Assembly (NCBI GenBank): GCA_038209195.1
Contig: JBBQXY010000019.1
Coordinates: forward strand, 1-52,486
Direction: 5' to 3'
DNA: 52,486 bases
Origin: JBBQXY01 sp038209195
Lineage (GTDB): Bacteria; Chloroflexota; Ktedonobacteria; Ktedonobacterales; Ktedonobacteraceae
Numbering within the stretch: position 1 is the stretch's first letter; every line of letters begins with the position of its first letter. The translations under genes were made by a program, and so were the position numbers. Shown here in pieces: positions 1-9,300 of this stretch. Under the pieces are notes generated by a model, which worked only from the letters and a program-made list of their open reading frames with translations, ran no database searches and was not told the origin of the DNA.

Positions 1-2
1 TT

Positions 3-749
3 ATCCTGGGTGGGATTGGAGCTTTCCTCCTGATAAATAATAACAACCTCAACAATCAGCATAGTGACGCCACGGCTACTGCCAACACCAACGCAAATAA
101 CGCCCATGCCACGGGCACCGCTCATGCCTTGGCGACCGCTCATGTTCTCGCGACCGCCCACGCCAATGAAACCGCCATCGTCACTTCTCATTATCAACCC
201 TTTACAACACTGTCATTCACTGATCCATTAACGACCAGCGATACCCAGTGGAATTCGGGTGCTTCCTGCCTGTTTTCAGCGGCGGGCTATCAAATAAGTA
301 CGGCCCAGGCGGGCTTCTTCCATGAATGTTTCTCCCCCTCTATGAAATTCGGCGATTTTGCCTACCAGGTCAACATGACCATCAACAGTGGTGATTGTGG
401 GGGCCTCTTGTTCAGGGTAATCGATACCAACAATTTCTACATGATGGTGATCTGTGTGAATGGTGCCTATGATTTCGGGGCGTATATCAACGGCAAAGCG
501 ATCTGGGCGAATAATTTTACGCAAATGCCAACGAATCCAGCCATCCACCAAGGAACAAACCAACAAAATGTCGTCGCAGTCGTTGTACAAGGCAATGCTT
601 TTAACTTGTACGTGAATAACTCAAGTAAACCAATCGGTGTATTCACAGACTCTAATAACTCGTTTAACCAAGGCGTAATCGGTTTGCTTGCTCTCGACAA
701 TGTCAATCCAACCTCCGTCACCTACACCAATGCCGAGCTATGGACATAG
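3..749 (+). CDS. C-terminal part of membrane-anchored protein with concanavalin-like domain (partial)
   Basis: The frame is open from base 3, so the gene begins outside the window; a TTG near base 129 is not a real start. The visible part begins with a hydrophobic stretch (ILGGIGAFLLI) that looks like the end of a membrane segment. It continues with an Asn-rich stretch and a low-complexity Ala/Thr/Asn/His linker, then a beta-rich domain of about 180 residues with GGLLFR, an aromatic core, LYVN and a GVIGLLA...F/YTNAELW ending. That pattern resembles the LamG/3-keto-disaccharide hydrolase-like (DUF1080/GH16-like) domains found at the C-terminus of Ktedonobacteria Ser/Thr kinases. A kinase N-terminus is an inference because it is not visible. 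The domain should lie outside the cell and bind a glycan or act as a sensor. Confidence 0.6.
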   Translation: MLGGIGAFLLINNNNLNNQHSDATATANTNANNAHATGTAHALATAHVLATAHANETAIVTSHYQPFTTLSFTDPLTTSDTQWNSGASCLFSAAGYQISTAQAGFFHECFSPSMKFGDFAYQVNMTINSGDCGGLLFRVIDTNNFYMMVICVNGAYDFGAYINGKAIWANNFTQMPTNPAIHQGTNQQNVVAVVVQGNAFNLYVNNSSKPIGVFTDSNNSFNQGVIGLLALDNVNPTSVTYTNAELWT

Positions 750-811
750 GAAACCTGTATGCAAGGTGAAGGACCTGATGCCACACCGCGTGATGCCACA
801 CCCATCCCCCC

Positions 812-832
812 TGATGCCCACAAGGGGCATCA
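812..832. terminator. Small hairpin between convergent genes
   Basis: TGATGCCC and GGGCATCA form an 8-bp stem with a 5-base loop. A short T run follows on the plus strand (CATTTT). It sits between the stop of the left-edge gene and the end of the minus-strand glycosyltransferase gene, so it may terminate transcription from the left. A direct repeat of TGATGCCACACC lies just upstream. Confidence 0.4.
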
Positions 833-875
833 CTACATTTTGAAAACGGCGGGCATTCAGGTTTTCGGATAAGCC

Positions 876-3500
876 TTAAGGCGTCACGCCGAGGTTTTTC
901 TGGATGAACAGCCCCATGTCATATGTGCCGCCGGTATCGCCGATGGCGCGCCGATCCCACCACCACTGCCAGACGTGTTGGACGGCCAGGCCAAAGTTAA
1001 ACTTCGCATTGGGCGGCGGATTATCTCCATACGACAACCAGAGCCACGGACCAACGCCCCCATATGTTGCTTCACCATCACAATTGTCGGTTTTGGTCGG
1101 CACACAGGGTGGTGGCTTGTATCCCTCGTCCCACCATGTACGCATATGGTATTGATGGAACAGGTAGGTACCCTTTGCACCTGAATATTGGGAGGCAGCA
1201 TTGTACAGATTGTCACCACCCGTGATAATCACCGGATACGACTTCGCGGTAGAGGCACACCCATCGGGATAGTTGAAACAGACATTGGTGTAGTCGCGTA
1301 CATACCAAGCGAAAGGCCATGTAGCGTCGTTCATCAGGCCGATGGGCAAGAGACGCTTGCCGCCATACAGCTTCTGGTCGAGCGCATCGACCTTCGCCAT
1401 CACCGTATTGACGTCAACCGTAGTTTGCACATAGACCATCATCTCGTGAGGGCCATCGGCAGCATGAACATACGAGACTTCATACATGTTATGGAGCGTC
1501 GGCAATAAGAGCAAAATTGCCAGCACAAGGCCAAAGACCGCCGCAGTTCCATTGAGCAAACCTACGCGCCGACGTAGTCGCGGACGGAAGGCAGGATTCA
1601 GCTTACCAGCGTCTCCCTCGACACCTGCTGGCACGATTACCGGATGCTCCTCGTTCTCATACTCGTCCTGCACAGAAGCTACCAGATCAACGCGCTCCGT
1701 GGAAGCAGATTTACCCAACCGACTCTTCACCAGCTTGATACAGGTTACTACTGCTGGCTCAAGACCTATCGCCGCTAACAGCATCATCGGCATCGTCATA
1801 TGGATCATCAACCAGGGCATCTTTTCGGCAGCCCATGAATAGATGAAGACATTACCCACGAACCAGTAAGCCAGGAAAAGACGGAAACGCGTTGGTCGCA
1901 AGACACTGCGTACCAGGCCAACAATTCCGAAAACGACACCGATCTGCTCATACAGAGGAATTAACATCAGGTAGTAATACCATGGCTGTCCACCACGCGC
2001 CACCTGCTGCTGCTGTATCCAATAATACAGTCCTTGCCAGATGCCATCGCCGATGCCATTTTTGATGTTGGTAAAGAGCACGGTAAAGAGTATCAGGAAG
2101 ACAGCCCAACCGGCCAGGAGAGCGAAAAACCAGTGCGTCCAGGGCATAGTAATGATGGTATCCAGCAATGGTTGGCGTTTGGGATCGATGCGCTTGGCGA
2201 GGCCACGGCGACCAGGAAGAGGCAGGCTGCCAAACATTTCACGCCCCAGAATGCTCAGCACATAGATACCCAGCAAAATGCCGATCCATGGCACAATAGC
2301 CACGGTCTTATCCTTCAACCCCTGCACATACAGATTGGAAGCAGTCGTATTTTTCGGGTCTGTGACATAAATGGAGAGTACTTTCAACCAGCCAAAGAAG
2401 GCTTTAGCAGCAAGCCCCGCCGCTGCGAAGTAAGCTAAGAGGAAGATAGGAGCGGTTGTGCGCGGAATATACCAAGGAGTGGGCCGCCCATCAGACTGCT
2501 GCGAGGGTAGCTTCTTGCGCAACCCAATTTCCCAAACGATCAAAGCACCCATAAAACTGCCAAAAACGGCTATGGTTAGAAATGTCGCCTCTTTAGTGGC
2601 GTAGGAGAGCGCGAAGGCCAAGGCCGCCAGCACCAGCCAGCGCATCTTGCGGTCACGCACGTAGCGAGCCACCGAGACGACCAGCAACAGGGTGAAACAG
2701 GCCATGTAGATGTCTTCACGAGCAAAGCGCGAGAAATAGACCATACTGGGCGAAACAGCCAAGAGGAAACACGCCAGGATTGAGCCCCACTTGCCCAGGT
2801 AGTCACGCACAAAGTAGGGGAGTACCACGATCAACGAACCAAGGGTAGCAGCAGCAATGCGGACAGTCGTGGTATTAATACCGTGGTCAGGCGCATTTAG
2901 CCATTGCGAAATCTGATAGACAAAGGCGATAGCATGGAACTGGAATGGCCCGTGCAACAGTGGGTCATAGTGATAGCAGGAAACACTCGGATTGAAGCAG
3001 GACGCCCAGCTTTCCATATTGTGCATGAGTTGCAACGAGAAATATGCATGGAGGCTTTCGTCATGATGCAAAGGCTTATCGCCCAATCCCCAGAAGCGCA
3101 AAATTGTGCCGAGCAAAATAATTGCCCAGTACGGTGCCCAGGTAATCAGTTGCTCTCGTGAAGGTGGGGTGAAGCGCAACTTTCTCGGTCCCTCTGTCGG
3201 CTCGTCAGCGTCAACCTCCTCGGCGCTTGACATGCCTTCCAGCGAGTCCTCCACTGTATCGTTAGCATGTACCTGTGTGCTGGAACTGCCGGGCGCGAAT
3301 TGAGGCTCTTCCGCAACAAGCAGCGCATCTGAAAACTGGATGCCGCTCAGCGACTCGCCCATAGCATGGACTTCCTCGTGCGCCGACTGAACGTCAAGAG
3401 GTTCCTCCACAGCATCTTCTTCCTCACTATACAGATCATCCACCAGCGGCTTATCTACAGCCTCATTATTTGCTCGTGGTTCAGTTTCATAACTCTTCAA
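876..3500 (-). CDS. Agl23-like (TIGR03663-type) membrane glycosyltransferase
   Basis: A protein of about 874 residues. The first ~110 residues are acidic and disordered. Many membrane helices follow, with the GT-C/GT39 signature HHDES near residue 147 in the first extracytoplasmic loop and a FAREDIYMA stretch further on. This pattern fits the TIGR03663 family (flippase-associated Agl23-like proteins of Chloroflexi and archaea), which are predicted to handle polyprenyl-linked sugars at the outer membrane face. A TTG at 3524 opens the frame, but the TTG at 3500 is preceded by AAGGAGG with a 5-base gap, so I place the start there. The gene is the last of three same-strand glycosyltransferase-type genes, about 90 bases after the preceding stop, probably one operon. 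The acceptor substrate cannot be told. Confidence 0.82.
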   Translation of the reverse strand: MKSYETEPRANNEAVDKPLVDDLYSEEEDAVEEPLDVQSAHEEVHAMGESLSGIQFSDALLVAEEPQFAPGSSSTQVHANDTVEDSLEGMSSAEEVDADEPTEGPRKLRFTPPSREQLITWAPYWAIILLGTILRFWGLGDKPLHHDESLHAYFSLQLMHNMESWASCFNPSVSCYHYDPLLHGPFQFHAIAFVYQISQWLNAPDHGINTTTVRIAAATLGSLIVVLPYFVRDYLGKWGSILACFLLAVSPSMVYFSRFAREDIYMACFTLLLVVSVARYVRDRKMRWLVLAALAFALSYATKEATFLTIAVFGSFMGALIVWEIGLRKKLPSQQSDGRPTPWYIPRTTAPIFLLAYFAAAGLAAKAFFGWLKVLSIYVTDPKNTTASNLYVQGLKDKTVAIVPWIGILLGIYVLSILGREMFGSLPLPGRRGLAKRIDPKRQPLLDTIITMPWTHWFFALLAGWAVFLILFTVLFTNIKNGIGDGIWQGLYYWIQQQQVARGGQPWYYYLMLIPLYEQIGVVFGIVGLVRSVLRPTRFRLFLAYWFVGNVFIYSWAAEKMPWLMIHMTMPMMLLAAIGLEPAVVTCIKLVKSRLGKSASTERVDLVASVQDEYENEEHPVIVPAGVEGDAGKLNPAFRPRLRRRVGLLNGTAAVFGLVLAILLLLPTLHNMYEVSYVHAADGPHEMMVYVQTTVDVNTVMAKVDALDQKLYGGKRLLPIGLMNDATWPFAWYVRDYTNVCFNYPDGCASTAKSYPVIITGGDNLYNAASQYSGAKGTYLFHQYHMRTWWDEGYKPPPCVPTKTDNCDGEATYGGVGPWLWLSYGDNPPPNAKFNFGLAVQHVWQWWWDRRAIGDTGGTYDMGLFIQKNLGVTP

Positions 3501-3590
3501 AAAAGCCTCCTTGAGTACCGGCAAGGCACCTCTATCTCAACCTACGCTTATTTACAGGTACAGCCACTTCTCATTAGTATGCGCACAATG

Positions 3591-6149
3591 CTACTTTTTG
3601 ACTTCATATATTGTTACCCCGTTGGCAGAGTAGACCACTTGCATAAATGCAGCGAAGCGCTGTAAGTCCGCCTTTGGATACTTCAATTGCTCTAATTGCC
3701 CAACGTATATATATTGGGCCTGGTAACGAGCAAGTACATTCAAAACCACTGCTGGATGCGGGTCCGTATAAATACTTACCACATCCGCGCCACGACTATT
3801 AAAATCAATGGCATTCTGACCTTTATTCAGCCAGTTCACCCGCCATTGGTACTCGTGTCCAATCCAGCCCATGATCGTGGGCAAACCAGTGAAGGCAGAG
3901 ATACGCCCATAGCTGCTATAGTCATCTCCAACCGCCTCTACAATCACAGGGTTACCGCTCACATTGCTAGTGAGCCAGCGAATAGCAGCATAATCGCCAG
4001 CGGTAGTATAATCGCATTCTGGAATAGTGCAGTTTTGCAGATAATTGATGCCATCCAGGCTATTGACGCGTTGCGTGTAGTGATTCGTTCTCGCATATGT
4101 CCCGGCCAATGGATAGACTGCACTCGCCAGGAGCAGAAGCAGGAGTCCGACGCCCCACAACGACTCGACACCGCGCTGCATAAAGCGCTGTCCACGCGCT
4201 ATCAACCCCGTGGGCCGGAAACTATCCAAGATAAAGTAGAGCCCCGCCCCAGAAGTCACCGCCAGCAAGGCCCACGCTTGAAAATAGAACTTAAAGACAC
4301 TGTTCATACGCGGGTAACTGCCCGCGAACACATCCTTTAAATAAAACAACTCGGTGACAGCCACCAGACCAAAGGCCACACTACCTAATAAGAGGACAAA
4401 TGCCTGTGGACGATCGCGCAAACCGCGCAGTATTGCCACCGTCGCAAAGGCAGCGATACTGCCCGCCACGAGAAAGGTGATACCATTGGAAACAAATCGT
4501 GCCAAAATCAAAGCCGCCACGACAATAGCCACGACACTGATCAAACCACCATTTAACCAGGCTGGTCGCGCTATTCGTGCTGCAACCCTGGCATCTCTTG
4601 TATCCCTGGCATCCTCTGGCTTCTCGACATCCTCCGCTACCGCCATCACGGCAATAGCTGGTTCTGCATCTCCATGGGCAACACCCACGTTTAGATCAGT
4701 GATAACTGCTGGTTCCCCACCAATGGTGGGCGGACCGTCATCGCTCGTATCAGTTTCCACATATTCAGCGGCGGCAAAAAGCGGATGTTTGAAGGCGTTG
4801 GCAGCCAATAGTGAAAGGAAGACGAAGGCAAAGACGCCGTAAATTAAGATTTCGTTCGCTAGTGGCGAGCGATCAGCAGGCCCCACAATACCAATACCCT
4901 GCGATGGAGAGTTGAAGTTCAGGTAAAATGGCGCGTAGAGCATGAACGAGAGTGCGACCAATCCGGCACAGGCGGTAAAAACATCCAGCAGTAGTTCCAG
5001 GCGAAAACGCGACCCGTAAGCTAACCACTGCTGTAGCGCGATACAGATAACGGCTAGCCCAACATAGGTAGGGTAATCCCACCCGTTCATTGTGAAAAGG
5101 CCACCGAGCACCAGTGCTGTAGTACCCATCGTGAAGGGAAGCTGCCAACCGTGCCCAAAGACAAAGAGACCTCGGCCCCCCTTGCTCGTATCATTCCCGT
5201 CCCCTGTATAGGCCAGGAAGAGATTAAAAACAAGTCCGATAGCGAGAATAGTAAAGGCAAGGGCCAGGACGTGCGCGTGAAAGCAGGAGAGCAAGAAGCT
5301 AAAGGCGGGAAATTCGTTGATCGTCTTATCAACAACGCGCGAAGGGCTATACCAGTTGAATTGAGAAAAGTCGCCATGCGCCTCCCACCACTGCTGAGTG
5401 GCGGCAAGGTTGCCAAGGACCAGCCCCATGATAAAGGTCAAGAAACCATAGGGCATGGCACGCCACAGGGAAGGATACACGGCATCGGCTGGCTCATCTA
5501 CGGCATCCGCCCCTCGACCGCGTTTATAACGCGCCCAGGAAACGATATTGCAGGTAACGCCAAAAAGATTGACAGCGGTCAAGCCAAAGAACATGCAAAT
5601 ACCGGTATTGAAAGCAATTGAAGGGCTCTGACCGAGCAGTTTTGCCAGCACCGCAGCAGTATAGTGGGCATAATAATAGTAGTTGATAGGAAGACCCGCA
5701 TACCACATATCGCTCGGCGGGAAATGAGGGCTGCGCATAATAGCGGCAATGAAGCCTTCATCCATAAACATTTCAGAACCCTGAATATTTGGCACATAGG
5801 AGCGAATCCAGCCCAGGAGGAACATCATGCCAAAAAAGACGAGTTCAGTGACGATGATATAGAAGAGGTTAATGCGCACCACTCTAAAAATCATTTGACG
5901 TACTCTGAGAAACCCAACGAGGTTGAAAGCCAGTAGCAGCAGCAGTACACCCACGATAAAAAATCGGCTAAAGGGCAAGTACAGCGTCATAAGTGGTAGC
6001 CACACACAAAAAGCCAGCACTGCCACGCCCAGTGCTTTGCTAAAGGCCCAGCCGCGATCTGGTAGATTGTGAAAAACCGTGAAGGTGAGTGGTAGGCAAA
6101 TGAAGCCCAATACCTCGACCAATGCCCACATTTGTAATAGTTCGACCAT
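3591..6149 (-). CDS. YYY membrane protein (DUF2298 family)
   Basis: An 852-residue, very hydrophobic protein with some 18-20 predicted membrane helices. It carries the defining poly-tyrosine motif INYYYYAHY at about residue 156, just after a loop with MDEGF and PPSDMWYAG, which marks the Chlor_Arch_YYY family (TIGR03662/DUF2298). A hydrophilic acidic loop sits near residues 470-530. The C-terminal tail (ANGVTIYEVKK) nearly matches the tail of the larger protein encoded upstream, so the two are paralogues over their YYY part. The ATG at 6149 has a GAGAG ribosome site. The family is predicted to be a GT-C-type transferase acting on lipid-linked sugars, but no reaction has been proven that I know of. 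Confidence 0.83.
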   Translation of the reverse strand: MVELLQMWALVEVLGFICLPLTFTVFHNLPDRGWAFSKALGVAVLAFCVWLPLMTLYLPFSRFFIVGVLLLLLAFNLVGFLRVRQMIFRVVRINLFYIIVTELVFFGMMFLLGWIRSYVPNIQGSEMFMDEGFIAAIMRSPHFPPSDMWYAGLPINYYYYAHYTAAVLAKLLGQSPSIAFNTGICMFFGLTAVNLFGVTCNIVSWARYKRGRGADAVDEPADAVYPSLWRAMPYGFLTFIMGLVLGNLAATQQWWEAHGDFSQFNWYSPSRVVDKTINEFPAFSFLLSCFHAHVLALAFTILAIGLVFNLFLAYTGDGNDTSKGGRGLFVFGHGWQLPFTMGTTALVLGGLFTMNGWDYPTYVGLAVICIALQQWLAYGSRFRLELLLDVFTACAGLVALSFMLYAPFYLNFNSPSQGIGIVGPADRSPLANEILIYGVFAFVFLSLLAANAFKHPLFAAAEYVETDTSDDGPPTIGGEPAVITDLNVGVAHGDAEPAIAVMAVAEDVEKPEDARDTRDARVAARIARPAWLNGGLISVVAIVVAALILARFVSNGITFLVAGSIAAFATVAILRGLRDRPQAFVLLLGSVAFGLVAVTELFYLKDVFAGSYPRMNSVFKFYFQAWALLAVTSGAGLYFILDSFRPTGLIARGQRFMQRGVESLWGVGLLLLLLASAVYPLAGTYARTNHYTQRVNSLDGINYLQNCTIPECDYTTAGDYAAIRWLTSNVSGNPVIVEAVGDDYSSYGRISAFTGLPTIMGWIGHEYQWRVNWLNKGQNAIDFNSRGADVVSIYTDPHPAVVLNVLARYQAQYIYVGQLEQLKYPKADLQRFAAFMQVVYSANGVTIYEVKK

Positions 6150-6317
6150 AAACTCTCTCAGTTATTTTTTGACACTCTTATAAAACACGTTCCCAACAGA
6201 GCTATTTTACCGATGTTGGTCTGTTTGTACCATAACTACAGACGGAATGGATAGGAGAGAAGTTCCTAACCATACCTTTTTGGCTATCGTATCCAATCAA
6301 GCCTGTTTTCTCATCTA

Positions 6318-9300
6318 TCATTTTATGACTTCATAAATCGTCACGCCATTCGCGCGATAGACGATGCGCAAAGAGTCACCGACCATGCGGTCGAACTTGG
6401 CAAGGCCATTTGTCGGCTGAGTGCCATAAAGTTGTTGCTCTAATGGACCAACATAGATATATCGTACATGGTAGTAATGCAAAAATTCTAACGCCATTGC
6501 CCCATCTGTTGTAGTATACATGATATTGATGTCTGCGGCACGATTAATAGACTGATAGTCATAGCGTTGTTCGCTGACATGGTCAGGCCATCCCAAGACA
6601 TCGGGTAAGCCGGTATAGACGGAGACGCGGTTGTACCACTGGTAAGAGGCAAGAGCAGCACCTTCCAACACGACTGGTGAACCAGCAACATTGTTGTTCA
6701 ACCAAGTGATGGCCTGTGCATCGGCGAGATAGAAGGTGTAGGCAAAGGCAAAGCCATCCAGTGTCGGCGTATAATCGGCACTTTGCAGCGCTTGCGAGCC
6801 CACTAACGCTGCCCATTCAGCATGGTCGTTGATACGAGCCACCGTTCCTTCAGTGAGGAAGACGGAACAGCCCAACACCAGCACAACGAGGCTCACCGAC
6901 CATATGTGTCGCAATGTACCACGCAAAAAAGTCCATATTTGCCGCACTGCTAACGCACCGCCAATAGCAAAGCACAGCCAGGCTTGCATAGAAAACTTAA
7001 AGACGGTGTTCATGCGAAAATAATCGCCGCCATCAAGAAAGTCACGCACATAGACAATTTCTTGACCAAGTGTAATGCACAGCCCTAACAATAGCAGCAG
7101 ATAGGCGAAACGCACAGCGCTCTCCTTCGCCCCCTTCCCCCGTTGCCCACGCTCCCATAACACGTAGAGCACGATACCAAGCCCAAGCAGTGCGATCAGC
7201 AGTGTTTTCAGGCCGAGCAGCGTGATAAAGGTCAATACAACTCCGCTCAGCAGGAGATAGCCGACGATACGACGCCGTTCGTACATTGTGCCATTTTTCG
7301 TTGCCCACCGGCGATAGAGCTCCAGCAGAAAAAAACACAGGGCAAGAAAAAGCCAGAAGCCAAAGACGATGAGATAGTCACTGAGAGAAGTTCCCTGCGT
7401 CACCAAGCCAATGCCATTGACATAGAGTTGCTCGTAAGAGCGGTAAAAAGGCCAATAGAAGAGGTAGCCCAGCCCAAAAAGCAGGGCAAAAGTGAGCAGC
7501 GAAAAACCGAGCGCGAGCCAGAGTTCCAGCTTCGCGCCCATCCTTTTTTGCTGAAAAGTTCGCACCAGCAGCACCGTTGCGAGCACGAGCGCGTAGACAG
7601 GCATATCCCAGGTATTGACACAGGTTATCGTGCCAAAAACAAATGCTGCTAAGAGATAGAGCCCATATCTCTCCCGGCGGCGTGTTCCCAAGGTGCTATC
7701 TTCTTCACTACCGGACAAAAATAAGGTGGCGACAATGCCCAACATCAACACCGCTAGTGGTAAATCCATCACATGGGGATGCACATCGGCAAAGAGAAAG
7801 CTCCAGAAAGGAAATTCGTTGATCGTGAAGGGGATGATGCGGCTGCTTTGCCAGTAATTAAAAGGGGAAGGTGGGAGATGAGAGAGGGTGTCGGCAATCT
7901 GCCCCTTCAATTGAATCAGGCCATCGAAATTACCAATGAGGGCCGCGAAATAGCCGCCCAGCAGACCTACCCAAACGCGACGTGTCAGATTATACAACAA
8001 AGCGAAGACGCCAGTGAAGGTGAGAGCAAAGAGCGTGGGAATGATCAGGTTAAAAGCGGTGGTAGGGACAATACCTGTCAACTTGATAATGCTACCCCAG
8101 ATGACATAGCCATAATAATAGTAATTGATATAGCCACCGGAAAACCAGGGATCATACGGTGGCATGTACGAACTACGCAGGATGGCATTAAGAAAGGCCA
8201 ACTCCATCGGCTTCTCGCCACCCAGAAAAATATGCCACGCGTCGGGGTTGAGCGAGCGAATGCCCACGAACAGCAAAAAGGCCAGCGTAAAAAGACCTTC
8301 TTCCAGCAACAATAGCCGCCAGTGCGAACGCAGAAATGCCCACAATCTCTCTCTCTGCCAGAAGCCCATTGCCAACGAGCAGAGCAAAAACGCGCCAACA
8401 ATGAGCCAGACCGAGAGTTGGCTGAATGCCAAAAGATGGAGGCTTGCCAGCAGCCAGGCACTATAAGCAAGCAAGAGGATGCCCAGCGTCTTACTGAAAA
8501 TATAGCCTCGGTCTGCCAATACGCGAAAGATGGCAAAAACAAAGGGATATGCCAGCAATCCTAAGGCCAGTATCGCCAACCACCAGATGAGCACTGGTAC
8601 CGTATTGGCGATGCTACCCGCCGGAAATTGCACGCCAAAGGGAGGCGATTGTTGATCGTCGGCGATCTGCTGCGGCGTCAATAAGAGCGAACGCTGTGTA
8701 CCAGAAAGTTGCGCACCCATGGGTGGCAATTGTACACCTTGCAGCAGCTTTTGCAAAAGTTGGTCGGAGGTATAGGGATAAGGATTTTCGCGCACGAAGA
8801 TGCGTGCCGTCGGATGGTCAAATACTGAATAGCTCTCATCAGCATTGCTATCATCGAGCGTTATACCAAAGAGATTGGGGTGGTTTGAGAAAGTGGCAGC
8901 CAGGCGAAAGCCGAGTTGCCCACTGAACAGCAATTGGTAGTAGTGGATAGTCAGCGGGTAGCGAAAGGGCAAGCGTGGGATAGATTTATCCAGGCGATCA
9001 GTAGGCATGGTAATCGCATCAATAGTGGGCAGAAGTTTGGCGAGCATTTGTGCCTTAGCCGTGGTATCGTCGCCGTAGAGGTCCAGGCCTGTTTGTAGCT
9101 GCCCAGTAGCGTCTGGATAGGTCGCTTGCTGATAGATATCCGGCGTGTTATTGCCAATCGCGACGGGTAATGGATCATCCCATTGTTCGTAGGTCAAGAC
9201 ACTACCCGCTTTGATATGACTATAGATCCATTCAGAGGCCTGGATGCGCGTATTGGGTTGGCTATACACATTGAGGAGAGCCAACCCCTGGAACATAGAG

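Noticed and set aside
4354..4842. 162-residue plus-strand open frame inside the YYY gene
   Set aside because: Antisense shadow of a clear membrane-protein gene; composition is biased to Ala/Thr/Lys as expected from the reversed hydrophobic codons.
7773..8315. 180-residue plus-strand open frame inside the GT39-YYY fusion gene
   Set aside because: Antisense shadow without ribosome site or recognisable domain.
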